Source: Mesostigma viride (Eukaryota; Streptophyta; Mesostigmatophyceae; Mesostigmatales; Mesostigmataceae). Taken from it: a stretch of 64,000 nt of DNA. The stretch is from positions 1 to 64,000 of the forward strand of contig RPFO01001567.1 of assembly GCA_009746045.1 (NCBI GenBank). The letters are read 5' to 3'. Shown piece after piece: positions 45,046-57,776 of this stretch. Both the position numbers and the translations under genes were made by a program. Under the pieces are notes generated by a model. That model saw only the letters and a list, made by a program, of their open reading frames with translations, had not been told where the DNA came from and made no database searches. The stretch's first letter is position 1, and every line of letters starts with the position of its first letter.

Positions 45046-45520
45046 TGGGCTGGCATGCATGCGTGGGTGTGGGGGGGAGCTGCCAGTTGAATGCCCTTCA
45101 CCGCTGGCTAGCACGCCGGCGATGGAGACGGGATTTTTGTTGTTTGGGGAACCGATTGTGGGAGGCTGAGCCCGCAGCCGCCACTGATTGCTATTGAACC
45201 CTTGCAGCTGGCCAGGCCGCAAGGAGCTCAGCGGCGCGGCGCTAACCGATAAGGCATGCTCGAGCCTCTAACCCGAGACTACCGGTAGGCTACCCGATAG
45301 TGCATGCTCGAGCCTCTAACCCGAGACGACCGGCACTCAGCGGATCTGTGCTACCGAGGGCGACGGTTCTCTGACCGTCCCGGCGCGCACTGGCTTCCGT
45401 ACCTTGCTTAGGCACCGGCTAGCATCTAGACACCAATCTTTGATGCCCACCTGACTAGGCGCCCAGGCCGGCGACTACCGGCCAGCGGATAGATGCCACT
45501 CGGGAGCACAACTCTGCCAT
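45046..45520. other. Non-coding; short direct repeat
   Basis: A 26-bp unit beginning GCATGCTCGAGCCTCTAAC occurs twice (about 45255 and 45302). No gene seen. Confidence 0.55.
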
Positions 45521-46312
45521 GCATGCCTGAGTGTGTGGGGTGGCTGGCATGCATGTGTGGGTGTGGGGGGGAGCTGCCATGCATGCTTGAGTGTGTGGGG
45601 TGGCTGGCATGCGTGCGTGGGTTGGTGGGGTGGCTGGCATGCATGCGTGCATGTGCAGGGTGGTTGGCATGCTACGTGGGTGTGTGTGGGTGGCTGGCAT
45701 GCTTGCGTGGGTTTGTGGGGTGGCTGGCATGCATGCGTGCATGTGGGGGGGGCTGGCATGCATGCGTGGGTGTGGGGGGTGGCTGGCATGCTACGTGGGT
45801 GTGTGGGGGGGCTGGCATGCGTGCGTGGGTTTGTGGGGTGGCTGGCATGCATGCGTGCATGTGGGGGGGGCTGGCATGCATTCGTGGGTGTGGTGGGGAG
45901 CTGCCATGCATACGTGGGTTCAGGGGGGAGCTGGCATGCGTGCCTGGTTCGTGGGGCCGGTGGCTGGCATGCGTGCATGGGTGTGGGGGGTGGCTGGCAT
46001 GCGTACGTTGGTGAGGGGGGTGGCTGGCATGCATGCGTGCATGTGGGGGGGGGGCTGGCATGCGTGCATGTGGGGGGGGGCTGGCATGCGTGCGTGGGTG
46101 GTGTGTGGGTGGCTGGCATGCATGCGTGGGTGTGTGGGTGGCTGGCATGCGTGTGTGGGTGTGTGGCGTGGATGGCATGCGTGCGTGGGTTTGTGGGGTG
46201 GCTGGCATGCATGCAAGCATGTGGGCGGTGGCTGGCATGCGTGCGTGTGTGTGAGGGGGGGGCTGCCATGCGTGCGTGTGGGGGGTGGCTGGCATGCATG
46301 CGTGGGTGGGAG
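45521..46312. repeat. GCATGC minisatellite, units of ~35-40 bp
   Basis: About twenty imperfect units of the type GTGGGTGTGTGGGGTGGCTG followed by GCATGCATGCGT. Long ORFs on both strands (GWHACV, MHASHPP) are repeat artefacts. Confidence 0.95.
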
Positions 46313-47250
46313 GATTACCATTCCAATGATAGCTCTTTACAACATGACAAAGGTACAGACACTATCTCGTTCAATGCATTGATATATTGATTCATCATTA
46401 ATGCCAAAATGCATGATAAAGATCCTTTTCATGAAAAGGGACAAAACAAATTCCAGCTCGAAATCCAAACGTTGTGTCCCCGGCCGTTTGCTTGGGCTTG
46501 ACGCTCAGGATCTCACGCCGTGTCCATGCCATCCCCATCAGACAGCATACCTGCTTTCAAACAAAAGCCCACGCAGATGCAGCAAAAACAGGAACACTTC
46601 CCTGGTGGGTAACCGAAACACAATGGAAAAAATAATGCGTGAGTGCAGGAATAGGAATGGAAAGGCATTCGCAAGTGTCCCCGACCGAAATACAGCAACA
46701 AAGAGCGCAAGGCATACCTGCCATGCGGGAGGTGATGCAACGAATGTTGTTGCCGAGCAAACTGGGCCTCCTTTCCCGCTGCTGACGGAAACACAAAGCA
46801 AGCACACCGCCTCGAAGTAAAAGAATGCATGAGACGACGTTCCAAAGCGTCCAAAATCGAAATACAACAAAACCGAGCGCAAAACACACGCCCAGGGAGC
46901 GTGAAAAGTTCGTCAGCACGCCGCCTGGCACACGAATGCAAAACACCCGAAAAAACTAAAACTTCGTCAGCAGTGCCGCCTAGCGAAATGCCAGAAAACG
47001 GAGCTAGCAAAGGCTCCTGGGCGACACGCATGTAAAGTGAAACGTTCATCATGCAAATGCTGCCTGGCATACTCCGCAATGCACAACAGGTAACGCAATC
47101 GCTCACCTTAACTGTCCCCCTGCAAGCTATGCAGCCGACCACAGCCCTTCGACAACGCGGTAGCTCACGTCCTGCGTAGCTGGTAAGAGATGCTACTAAA
47201 CACCCGTTTCAAAGCGTCCAGCCGTGAGAACGTAGCTTGCCCAACAGGCA
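46313..47250. other. Non-coding, old degenerate repeats
   Basis: A block CGAAATACARCAA...GAGCGCAA recurs at about 46685 and 46857. Open frames on the minus strand are Cys/Phe/Leu-rich and overlap in three frames, so I do not call a gene. Confidence 0.5.
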
Positions 47251-47399
47251 CGACCTCCTAAACAGGTGGCTGTCGACAGCCATACCGTCTTTCCGCGGCC
47301 ATCATTTGCTCGGGTTTTGGACGCGTGGGAGACACGTGTTCAGTTACACGTGTTCACGATTTCTCAGTGGTCGATAGACCAAGTCTGCCACGTAATAAA

Positions 47400-48560
47400 G
47401 TGTGTCCTGTCTATCACCAACATTACGGACACTAGCAAATACTTCTTGAATCGTTCCTCTTCTCGCCGTTTTCCTTGCCAATTTCAAGCTGAACTTGGCC
47501 CGCATCCTTGTGGGTAGCAAAGGAGCTTAGCTACTATGAACATAAGACCGTTACGAGGAGGTTACGGCCGTTTCTATTCGAAACGCTTTTACTGATTGAC
47601 GGTTGGCAGGTATTTGTTTGAGTTCCGTGTTGAGAAAAGTTTGGGCGCCAGACGCTACGCGGTGACAGGCCGCTAGAAAGCCTACGGACGCGATCTGCGT
47701 AAAGATTTTGCGGAAACAAATTGTGCGTTCGGATTTTTGCGCTACTCGGGTACGGACAACGTTTGCCGGAAGAGTTTGCGGAACAAATTGGCCGACCTAA
47801 AAGTAGTATATAGGGCAACAAGATCGGGGGCTCCGCCCCCGAACCCCCGCTAGTACTTGGCAGATTCTGTGCCTCAACGGCTTTTTGTGCCTCAACGGCG
47901 AGTACCAGCACAGCCGTACACTCCCGCTCACACAGCCCGCCCGGCCAGGCGGCCACTAGCAAGACAGCCGAACCTGTACGGCCGGTCACAGCCCTGTGAT
48001 CCCCTGGAGTACGCCTCGATTCCATGCAAACTCATGGTGCCGGACAGTTTGCTGGCCTATTTTGGGAAGCCGGTGGCTGAACCGAACCGCAACTAAACCT
48101 GGTCTGTCAGTACGTCAGATCCGTCCTTCAGCTTTCTCGCTTTTTGCCAGCAACCGCCAAATACCCCGTGAATCGGTCCTCTCCTCGCCGTTTTCCTTGC
48201 CAATTTCCCTCGTCCGTTCCAAACGCCTAGGCCAATTTCAAGCTCAACTTGGCACGCATCCTTTTGCCTCGCTCCTACGCTGAGCTACTAAAAGTATTAG
48301 ACCGTTACTCCGCCGTTACGTCTATTTCCACTTATGCTGGCGTAATTGGCTGGAGGTTGTTTGGTTCCGCGACTAGAAGAGTTTGGGCGCCAGACGCTAC
48401 GCGGTGACAGGCCGCTAGAAAGCCTACGGATGGGATCTGCGTAAAGATTTTGCGGAAACAAATTGTGCGTTAGGATTTTTGCGCTACTCGGGTACGGAAA
48501 ACGTTTGCCGGAAGAGTTTGCGGAACAATTGGGCCGACATAAAAGTAGTATATAGGGCAA
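47400..48560. repeat. GC-hairpin dispersed repeats, copies 3 and 4
   Basis: 47640-48275 is a full copy with the hairpin at about 47825. 48390-48560 is the left half only. At 47440-47520 there is an end fragment (GCCAATTTCAAGCTGAACTT). Confidence 0.85.
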
Positions 48561-48860
48561 CAAGTTGGGGGCCCAGACTTTTTGGCGCCTGAGCGGGCGA
48601 TTGGCGTGTACACCCGCGGGGTGCGTCCTCGGGAACGCCGGCGCCACGCGGGGCGCGCAGTGCGAAGGGGCAGTGGCCAAGGGCGCCGAGGCGGGGGGGG
48701 CCAGCGGGAGCCCACAAATTTCGGCTTCGTACGGCCCGTCCGCAGGCGGAGCCCCCTGCTTTTCCCAGATTCGAGCCAATTCCTGGCACGCGCCCCGTCT
48801 GAACACGTTCAGGCAAGTCATCTCGCTAAAGGTCCACCGGGACGAAAGTGAATGTAAAAT
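48561..48860. repeat. Fragment of the ~1-kb satellite joined at ACAAG
   Basis: Starts exactly after GGGCAACAAG and matches satellite sequence at 56037-56300 (GGCGCCTGAGCGGGCGATTG). Ends near 48835. Confidence 0.85.
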
Positions 48861-48869
48861 AATTACGTG

Positions 48870-51595
48870 CATGCAAATTCGAGGCTATGGCGGTGCAGAA
48901 AACTGATTGGTGTAGGAGCATCGATGCATGGATTCGTTCCAAATATTTTAGGCATTTTTTATGCGTTATGTTGATGATGTAGCCTCAGTCGAGCAACATT
49001 TAGTGAGGTGTGCAATCATCTCGGTCTTGGTTTTACTGCGTCAACGCTTGTTTATTGTGACGGGAGTGACGATGAAGCTAGCACTTGGCATCGGCGGCTT
49101 TATAATTGAATATTTTGCATCGAGTAAATTTGTTACGATGTATTCCGAATATTTCATTAGTACGGTCGTGGCCCGGGAAAGTCTCAACGCATCGGCCCTG
49201 TCGTCAGCTTGCTAGCTGTCCTTTTTGTTGCGGTTTCGACCTGCATAGCGCAGTTTAGTGTCCCTGCGGTTACCGTCGACAAGGTTAAGTCGTCTTATCA
49301 TTTGGTAAGTAATCTCGAACTCGTTGTTGAAGGTTTGGGATGTCACAGTCACTTCGCTACTACTTTTCTGTAATGGTTTGTGGTGATGGTTGCGAACAGA
49401 CATTACGGTAATATTTTCATTCTTTTTGTTCGTGATTGGCTGCGTCTGCAACAAATATACTAGATTAATGATTGGTGTTACATGTAAATAAGTTCTATGT
49501 GGTATCATGGTGGTTAATATAGCCTAAATCCTTAAGAATAGATGGTACCCTGGCCAGTTTTTGGTTTGCCTTTTAGCGTTGTTAGTATTGTTGAACATTG
49601 TGCAGTCACCCCATCTGTCTTCATGTAACACCTGTGGAGGCCCCAATTCCCTGCTTGCATTCAAAAGAAGGTCCATGATGTGTCTCAGTGTATTTTCATC
49701 TCAGGCAAGCATATGGAGGTCATTTATTATGTTGTGGATGCATGGGCTACGTAGCCCCTTGCACATGTGCATTTGGGCCTTGGCACACAGTGGTATACCT
49801 GCTAGTAGAGCTTTGTAGCCACCACGTGGTGTTTTTTTTGTTTACAACAACATGAAGGATAGTTTAAGCTGCGTGGCAGTGATCATTTTGAGCATTACCC
49901 GGCAATTCAAAAGCACCATTGTGCACGCCTCATACCATTGTAATGCCACTTAGTGCCTCATGTCGCCCCGGGTAGCAAGTTAACAGCTGAAATGATGAAG
50001 CCCAGCATATAAGGAGCTAAATCTAGCATTTCCAGTAATGCAGGCTTACTTTTACTGATTTAGTCTAGCATTGACATGTGAGAAAAACTGTGCATGTGGT
50101 AGGCTTGTGTGATGGGTAGTCTTTGCCCTTACCCGCCATGCCAATACGCGCGAATGTGACTGTGCATTGGCATGGCTACCTATGTCTAACCGCTGTTATG
50201 GATGTTCTGCATGCTGGAATTGATGAAATAATGCATGTTTGATCATTTATGATGTTTATGATGCTACGGAGTGAGGCGCCTGCCTTGTAATGCTAGCAAA
50301 TGTCACCAGCCAAACTGGCCCCTATTGGTAGGCGCAAGTTACTTTTAGATAATGCATTTGGGTCCCTGGGGCAACCTGTGATGTCAGTGTTCAGAAGCCA
50401 TGCCTGGCTACCCAAGCAACTGCCATTAAAATGTTGGGAGCAACGGAAATGTTTTCAGGTGTACTAATGCATTATATACATGCGTGTATTACTCGCACTC
50501 GCGCACCTGAGGGTGGTGCTATATTTAGCACCCATAGGACGTTGCAACATGACCAATGACATGACCCCCAAGTAGGTCCCTATATGAGTGTGCTTTGGTC
50601 CCAGTACGGACACTAAACTGTTTTAGGTTAGTTTGTGGACATTACCATGCAAGGTGCAACTGGCTCCTATTTTTAGGCGCGAGTTGGACACGATTTGAGG
50701 GCTATATAAAAGCTAAAATTGTTTGCTGAGACAACTAGCCCGCAACACACGTAGCATAGGTGTCACATTTCATGTAGTGTTCAAGTTGGGGCATGATGCA
50801 GACGTACAATGTTTGTTCCAACTCTGATTTATTATAATGAGTTGTCTCACTTCATAATGAGATTAGCACAGCTCATTTTTAGACAAACCACCGCATCTTT
50901 ACCAAACAATCCCATCCAATTCCCAACTTCACCATGGAATGGCCATCAAATGTTAGCATGTGCACGATCGCTCATGCCCACTTCAAAATCACCTTCAGAA
51001 AGAAAGTTTTGTATTCGCTGACTTCTTTATAACCACCACCAGTATGGGACAACCACAGGCCCTCACTGTGACCACTGTGACCACCGCAAGGGCACGCCAT
51101 CACATGCAGCCATAAATGTAGCTAACGAAGCAAGGCTGGTATCCAGGCGGCATGTCGCCACCACACACGTCTCGGTTACGGCGCGGTCACCCATCTTCAT
51201 GTCCCTGCAAATATGCACCCCATAACAACGTGTGACAACCCACAAGACCCCACGGTGCCCTTTTGCGGGATCGCAGGGCATGGCAGGGCATGTGCGTGTG
51301 TACCACCCCTACCTGCCTGCCCAACGCCCCACTCCCCATGCCCCAAGCAAGTTTCATGGCTCGTGCCCCAGGTCCCCTGCATGCCCCGTCCCACCTGCCC
51401 AATGTGCCCCTGCTTGTGACTTGCCTCTGACCACATCACGTGCAGGTGGCTGAAGGCCATGCCTGCCCCATGCCCCCGTCCCCACGACCTGTGACTCATA
51501 GCTTCAGAAAGGCTCCCCCTGGCCCCTGCCGCCTGGCCCCTGCCCCCCGCCCCCTCCCCCCTTCCCCCTGTCCCCATGCCCTCCTCCCTGTGGTG
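48870..51595. other. Long non-coding stretch, no gene recognised
   Basis: AT-rich to about 51000, then a C-rich stretch (51240-51600). 50515-50585 is an inverted, diverged copy of 15660-15740. ORFs up to 140 codons in the C-rich part are low complexity. Confidence 0.5.
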
Positions 51596-51600
51596 CCACC

Positions 51601-52268
51601 TGTCAGAGGTGAATTTCACCCTGTGTGCCCAACTGCCTGTTTACATTTGTAGTGTCTGGCCATCATGTTGTAAACGGAGGTATTAGGGTTGCGTCCCTCA
51701 CAATCGCACCCGCCTGCCGTCTTTCTGGCCGATAATTAAATAGGCTTGGTAGGGCCCGCCGTGAGCTTTCCGGCACAACTTATAGCACTGAATATAGTGC
51801 AGTATAGCAAAAGTTATGTAGTGCCGAAGTTGTAATTCCGGCACAATACTTAATTGCGTACCTTATAGGTGCCGACGGTACTATCCTCGGCCGAATATTC
51901 CGTGTTGGATATTTCGTATGACTGAATCCAGTTCTAGATGCATTGTATGCCGTGTTAGTTGCTTGACATCTGGCGTTCTCATTATCGTCAATTGTATAAT
52001 CGACAGCTGGCAACTTGTGCAGAATATTCTAGAACGTGCACCGCTGCCCCAATGTGCCTTGATAAGGAAGTGACACACCTACGTTGCACTTACCTTGCAG
52101 TCCGAGCCCAGTGTGGCTATGGATGCTATGGTCCCCACCCGGGAACCGCACCATGGCTTTGGCGGTGAAACGGTGGCAGTCCGTAACCTAAATATGCAAT
52201 GAATAAACTGTCTATCAATTGTCTCAATCAGTCTTGACGACCAAGGAATTAAATGAAAATTTCTGACA
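51601..52268 (+). repeat. 5' LTR of element F
   Basis: 668 bp, TGTCAGAGG...TTCTGACA, so the ends are a short inverted repeat. Confidence 0.95.
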
Positions 52269-53160
52269 CAAAGCCATTACAGAATTCACCCTATGGACGT
52301 CAATTAGCGAGACCCGCCTGAAAATGGCGAGAGACGTAATGTATTTCATGCATTATTATGGTTCGGAAGTTCGCGGCCGTGAGTCGCGTAATATTTGCTG
52401 GTCAGGCGTCTTGTTGAAGTCCTGCTGGCCAGCGCGTTTCCTGGAACCAGTCGCGGCTGGAGTCGCGGAAGTTTATATAAAACAATTTCCGAAATATTTC
52501 ACATGTCGTCAGGCGTCGTTGGTTGAAGCCGGAGCCATATAATGAGCTCAGGTTCAAATCCTGCGGCCGGCGATGTCGCAAGCGAATTTTTTGGTATTTT
52601 TTCGGGCAACGCAGCGTGGAGCTGCGAATTTTGTGCCGGAACCTGTCACTGGCCTATGCCAGTATGGGGAGTAATATGTGGTCGGCTGACCGGACGGTCA
52701 TCGCGGGATTAATAAGACGTGCATAGTCCACGCAGATGCCCAATGCGAAAACGAGGGGATCAGACCGAGAGCAGGCGTTCAAGCCGGGAGCAACTTTTTG
52801 CACCGAGTATCGCCGCCATTACCACCTGCACGATCAAAGTGCTACTCCACCAAGACCAAGAATTCTTTGCTGCTTCATCGAGCCAAGTTCGGCAATGCAT
52901 CCAAGACGACATCAACTTTTATGCTGCGTTTTTCCAGGAATGGCTTGGCCGTGGCCCTTGCCACGAGCAATGTGTTTTCTTCCCCGTGCTGATAGCAATG
53001 GTAGCACTGTTTTGACGGGCTAGCCATGTAAGGGGGGTGTCAGAGTATGTTTATACCTGGCTGCCCTACCTAGCTTTTAGGCCCTTGCCTGAATTGAGGG
53101 GGGAGAGACTGTTTGCCCTACCTGCGTAGTGTCTTCACTTTAGGCATTGTGCAAGGGGGG
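52269..53160 (+). other. Interior of element F
   Basis: No recognisable protein. A T-arm-like CAGGTTCAAATCCTG (52550-52564) gives a B-box match. AAGGGGGGTGTCAGAG occurs at 53031 as well as at the LTR border (53153), so the LTR-proximal end is partly duplicated. Open frames of 60-98 codons in 52719-53023 overlap and have no family match I know. Confidence 0.55.
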
Positions 53161-53828
53161 TGTCAGAGGTGAATTTCACCCTGTGTGCCCAACTGCCTGT
53201 TTACATTTGTAGTGTCTGGCCATCATGTTGTAAACGGAGGTATTAGGGTTGCGTCCCTCACAATCGCACCCGCCTGCCGTCTTTCTGGCCGATAATTAAA
53301 TAGGCTTGGTAGGGCCCGCCGTGAGCTTTCCGGCACAACTTATAGCACTGAATATAGTGCAGTATAGCAAAAGTTATGTAGTGCCGAAGTTGTAATTCCG
53401 GCACAATACTTAATTGCGTACCTTATAGGTGCCGACGGTACTATCCTCGGCCGAATATTCCGTGTTGGATATTTCGTATGACTGAATCCAGTTCTAGATG
53501 CATTGTATGCCGTGTTAGTTGCTTGACATCTGGCGTTCTCATTATCGTCAATTGTATAATCGACAGCTGGCAACTTGTGCAGAATATTCTAGAACGTGCA
53601 CCGCTGCCCCAATGTGCCTTGATAAGGAAGTGACACACCTACGTTGCACTTACCTTGCAGTCCGAGCCCAGTGTGGCTATGGATGCTATGGTCCCCACCC
53701 GGGAACCGCACCATGGCTTTGGCGGTGAAACGGTGGCAGTCCGTAACCTAAATATGCAATGAATAAACTGTCTATCAATTGTCTCAATCAGTCTTGACGA
53801 CCAAGGAATTAAATGAAAATTTCTGACA
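53161..53828 (+). repeat. 3' LTR of element F
   Basis: Copy of 51601-52268 with no difference seen. Confidence 0.95.
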
Positions 53829-53839
53829 CCACCGCTGGC

Positions 53840-53910
53840 TGGCTTGCCAATAATCACATCTCATGCATGTGGCTGCCTTGCTAGCTGGCTGGCTGGCTGG
53901 CTGGCTGGCA

Positions 53911-53973
<63 letters not shown>

Positions 53974-53987
53974 TGACTGGCTGGCTA

Positions 53988-54043
<56 letters not shown>

Positions 54044-54044
54044 C
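53840..54044. repeat. GGCT microsatellite
   Basis: About fifty GGCT units with few interruptions. The PASQ and WLAG open frames are artefacts. Confidence 0.97.
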
Positions 54045-55260
54045 CTGCATGACCCATGCAACATACCCCACGCCCCAAGCCTCGTGCCCCATGTCCCCTG
54101 CCAGCCTGCCTGCCTACACATGCAAAGGAAACAAACATGGCCCCGCTGGCACAATGCAAAGCACACCTGGTCGATCAGGTAGCGGGCACGCCTGCACAGT
54201 GAGACATCAAAATTACACAGCCAGCAAAGCAATATTCAGTGTGCAAGCCAATGGGGCCTACGTTTGACAGCAAAGATGATGAATACATGTAGAAAAATAT
54301 GGCACAACACATGGTTGCCCACCTGCACGTACAGCCCAGTAAAAATTCACGTGCAGCAAACTGTCTACCCATGCGTGAATTTGGCTTCAGCCCAGTGAAA
54401 ATCTGCACAACACAAATATTGCACAGCCGTTAAAGCAAAGCACAATGTTCAGTGTTCAAGCCACTTGGGCTAACTTTGGACATGTTGGATGGAAGCAATA
54501 TAGCACAGCATGACACAACCCGTGGTCGCTCACCTTCACCCATATAGCCCAGTGAAAACCCACGTGCAAAGCAAGGCAGCTTATCACACGCAAAACCACC
54601 ATCAACGTCAGGCAGCACAGCAGTCAACGACTCCCAAAATTGATGCATGAGCAATCATCCAGATGGGCTTTCCCTGCCCAGTCTGTTCCAGAAGAAAGCA
54701 ACACGGATAACGTGGCAATGACATTCCCAAGGAGAATGAAGAGGACGTACCCCACGGATACGACAATGGAAGACAGAGTCTTGGTCCGCTACGTGCACGC
54801 TGCGACCAAGAAAATTCGTCTGGAAAAAGGGAAATTGCATAAGAAGACGGTAAACGTGGAATTCCATTAGATAAAATCAGATACATTGAGCAGATCTTTG
54901 ACACAAATCGCCATCGCCAGCGTTCGTCCCGTGCCAAGCAATCCAGCGCTCAATCGCAATTGTCGATGGTGACACCAGACATTCGTTTGCCCCATCCCAC
55001 GTCTTCCATGAACAGCAAAACTGATTTCACTAGGCGTGAAATACGTAAAACTGAAGAATGACGACACTGAAACAAAACAATCTGATGACGACGTTCAATT
55101 TCCAGGTCGCTGGCTATTTTACAGCAAATGCCATAGCGACACGGACCTCTCCCACGCAGGTAGCACAGGGTTGACGCCCCACCAGCTCAGAAAATTTCCT
55201 ACGTAATCTTCCAATACCAATTTTTGACGTATAAAAACCAGGAATTCGCATTCCCCATCC
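54045..55260. other. Non-coding, no gene recognised
   Basis: A degenerate duplication (ACACRTGGTTGCCCACCT and CAGCCCAGTRAAAA blocks) lies at 54180-54600. A 76-codon open frame at 54640-54870 is charged and non-repetitive but has no recognisable family; it is too short to call. Confidence 0.5.
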
Positions 55261-55499
55261 CAATTTTACATGCTACGTTGCCCGCCATCGCCAGCCAGCA
55301 ACAACTATGATTGCTTCCGCAGCACGTCGCTTTGTTTCATTAAAATTTTTTGCCCCGACCATGCCGCTTTATTCACGTGGACTTTACCCATTGCCACTGC
55401 CCAGCCTGGTGCGTTCGACGCGACGCTCGCCCCGCCCTGCATGCGAACTGAAATTTGGTACGGTTCGACCGGTCCAACTTTCCCCGTTCAGCCTGAACA

Positions 55500-55703
55500 C
55501 TTCAAGTCCGTATTTTTGTCAGTGTCCGAGGCGGGGGGGGGGGCAGCGGGAGCCCAAAAATGTCGGTTTCGTACGGCCGTTCTGCGGGCGGAGCCCCCTG
55601 CTTTTCACAGTTTCGAGCCGTTTTTTGCACAGAAATCGTTCAGAAATATAATCGGACTAAAATCGGTAAAAAATCGCATCACGGTTCAGTAAATATAGTA
55701 GGA
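55500..55703. repeat. Diverged fragment of the ~1-kb satellite
   Basis: Shares the GGCGGGGGGGGG, GCGGAGCCCCCTGCTTTTC and GTTTCGAGCCGTTTTTTGC blocks with the satellite, with many changes. Confidence 0.8.
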
Positions 55704-57776
55704 TGTTTGGATAGAGATCCTTGCCGTATAAACTCTTCCCCCCAGCCGTATATGCCCTCCGGCATTTCTCGCGCATTTTGCTGAATTCAGTTTCTGTTCA
55801 GAACTTGTGAGACTCGATCTTACGCGGGTGTGATGGCGTTCAGGCCGGCGGTTACGAGCCGGAACTCGCGGATTTCAGGGATGGATCAGGGCTCCGCAGG
55901 ATTTCAGGGATGGCTTTCGGTTGTGGGGGTGCGATCAGGCCGTACGGTACGGCGCCCGCGGCGATGTCAGGTAGTTCGGGGTTCTCCTTTGCGCAACACG
56001 ATCGTAGTTAAGTAGTTGACAAGTCGGGGGCCTCTTCGGGGCCCAGACTTTTTGGCGCCTGAGCGGGCGATTGGCGTGTACACCCGCGGGGTGCGTCCTC
56101 GGGAACGCCGGCGCCACGCGGGTCGCGCAGTGCGAAGGGGCAGTGGCCAAGGGCGCCGAGGCGGGGGGGCCAGCGGGAGCCCAAAAATTTCGGCTTTGTG
56201 CGGCCCGTCCGCAGGGGGAGCCCCCTGCTTTTCACAGTTTCGAGCCGTTTTTTGCCACGCGCCCCGTCTGAACACGTTCAGGCAAGTCATCTCGCAAAAG
56301 TTGGCACGGAAATTGCGTGGGAAGTAGGCCGAACCGAAAAATTACTGACAACCTCGTTCAGAAAAGTGTTCGAACTTAATTTTTGGCACGGTCCGTCTTC
56401 GGTCTGAACTCTTTCAGTAAAATTTGATGAACTAAAAATTTCCCGCTGCGTCTGCACAGAAATCGTTCAGAAATTTAATCGTACTAAATTTTGGTACGGT
56501 TCGTCCACTCTTCCGCAAAATTGCGCGCCTTCGGCTGAATTCAGCACGCGTTCAGAGCTCGTACGGTCCGTCTGCGCATCAAATTTGCTTTCCCTGCGCC
56601 CCGTTCAGCCTTAACACATTCCGTAGCTCCTGAAATATCTTACGCTCCCGATTTGAAGTCAGGCTTTGACAGGGTCCCCCTTGTGCCGTTCAGTTTGCGC
56701 TCGTGGCACCGGTCTCCATGCAGCCGCGGAGCATGTTCAGCTCAGGTTCAATGTTTGGATAGAGATCCTTCGTGTATAAACTCTTCCCCCCAGCCGTATA
56801 TGCCCCCCGGCATTTCTCGCGCATTTTGCTGAATTCAGTTTCTGTTCAGAACTTGTGAGACTCGATCTTACGCGGGTGTGACGGCGTTCAGGCCGGCGGT
56901 TACGGGCCGGAACTCGCGGCTCCGCAGGATTTCAGGGATGGCCCTCGGTCGTGGGGGTGCGATCAGGCCGTACGGTACGGCGACCGCGGCGATGTCAGGT
57001 AGTTCGGGGTTCTCCTTTGCGCAACACGATCGTAGTTAAGTAGTTGACAAGTCGGGGGCCTCTTCGGGGCCCAGACTTTTTGGCGCCTGAGCGGGCGATT
57101 GGCGTGTACACCCGCGGGGTGCGTCCTCGGGAACGCCGGCGCCACGCGGGTCGCGCAGTGCGAAGGGGCAGTGGCCAAGGGCGCCGAGGCGGGGGGGCCA
57201 GCGGGAGCCCAAAAATTTCGGCTTTGTGCGGCCCGTCCGCAGGGGGAGCCCCCTGCTTTTCACAGTTTCGAGCCGTTTTTTGCCACGCGCCCCGTCTGAA
57301 CACGTTCAGGCAAGTCATCTCGCAAAAGTTGGCACGGAAATTGCGTGGGAAGTAGGCCGAACCGAAAAATTACTGACAACCTCGTTCAGAAAAGTGTTCG
57401 AACTTAATTTTTGGCACGGTCCGTCTTCGGTCTGAACTCTTTCAGTAAAATTTGATGAACTAAAAATTTCCCGCTGCGTCTGCACAGAAATCGTTCAGAA
57501 ATTTAATCGTACTAAATTTTGGTACGGTTCGTCCACTCTTCCGCAAAATTGCGCGCCTTCGGCTGAATTCAGCACGCGTTCAGAGCTCGTACGGTCCGTC
57601 TGCGCATCAAATTTGCTTTCCCTGCGCCCCGTTCAGCCTTAACACATTCCGTAGCTCCTGAAATATCTTACGCTCCCGATTTGAAGTCAGGCTTTGACAG
57701 GGTCCCCCTTGTGCCGTTCAGTTTGCGCTCGTGGCACCGGTCTCCATGCAGCCGCGGAGCATGTTCAGCTCAGGTT
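55704..57776. repeat. Satellite of ~1024 bp, units 1 and 2
   Basis: Units begin at GTTTGGATAGAGATC (55704 and 56753). Unit 1 is 1049 bp because of a short internal duplication near 55870, and unit 2 is 1024 bp. They are otherwise nearly identical. Three overlapping open frames per unit around ACAAG-GGCCCC are repeated with it, without protein character. Confidence 0.93.

Larger units (their letters stand above)
51601..53828 (+). mobile_element. Short non-autonomous LTR retrotransposon F
   Basis: Two 668-bp LTRs (51601-52268 and 53161-53828) with no difference seen, TG...CA ends, and TSD ccacc (51596-51600 and 53829-53833). The interior is only 892 bp. A purine tract AAGGGGGG touches the second LTR, which sets the plus orientation. 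The interior has no gag or pol motifs, so it depends on an autonomous partner not in this window. Identical LTRs point to very recent movement. Confidence 0.93.

Noticed and set aside
45475-46390. Long open frames on both strands (GWHACV and MHASHPP repeats, up to 285 codons)
   Set aside because: They follow the minisatellite in several frames at once; repeat unit lengths without stops explain them.
46513-47142. 209-codon minus-strand ORF and two overlapping ones
   Set aside because: Three overlapping frames of Cys/Phe/Leu-rich sequence over degenerate tandem repeats; no domain, no conserved start.
53844-54232. ORFs with PASQ and WLAG repeats
   Set aside because: Artefacts of the GGCT microsatellite.
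56016-57435. Sets of 66-107 codon ORFs repeated at 1-kb spacing
   Set aside because: They repeat because the satellite repeats; overlapping in several frames, with no protein character.
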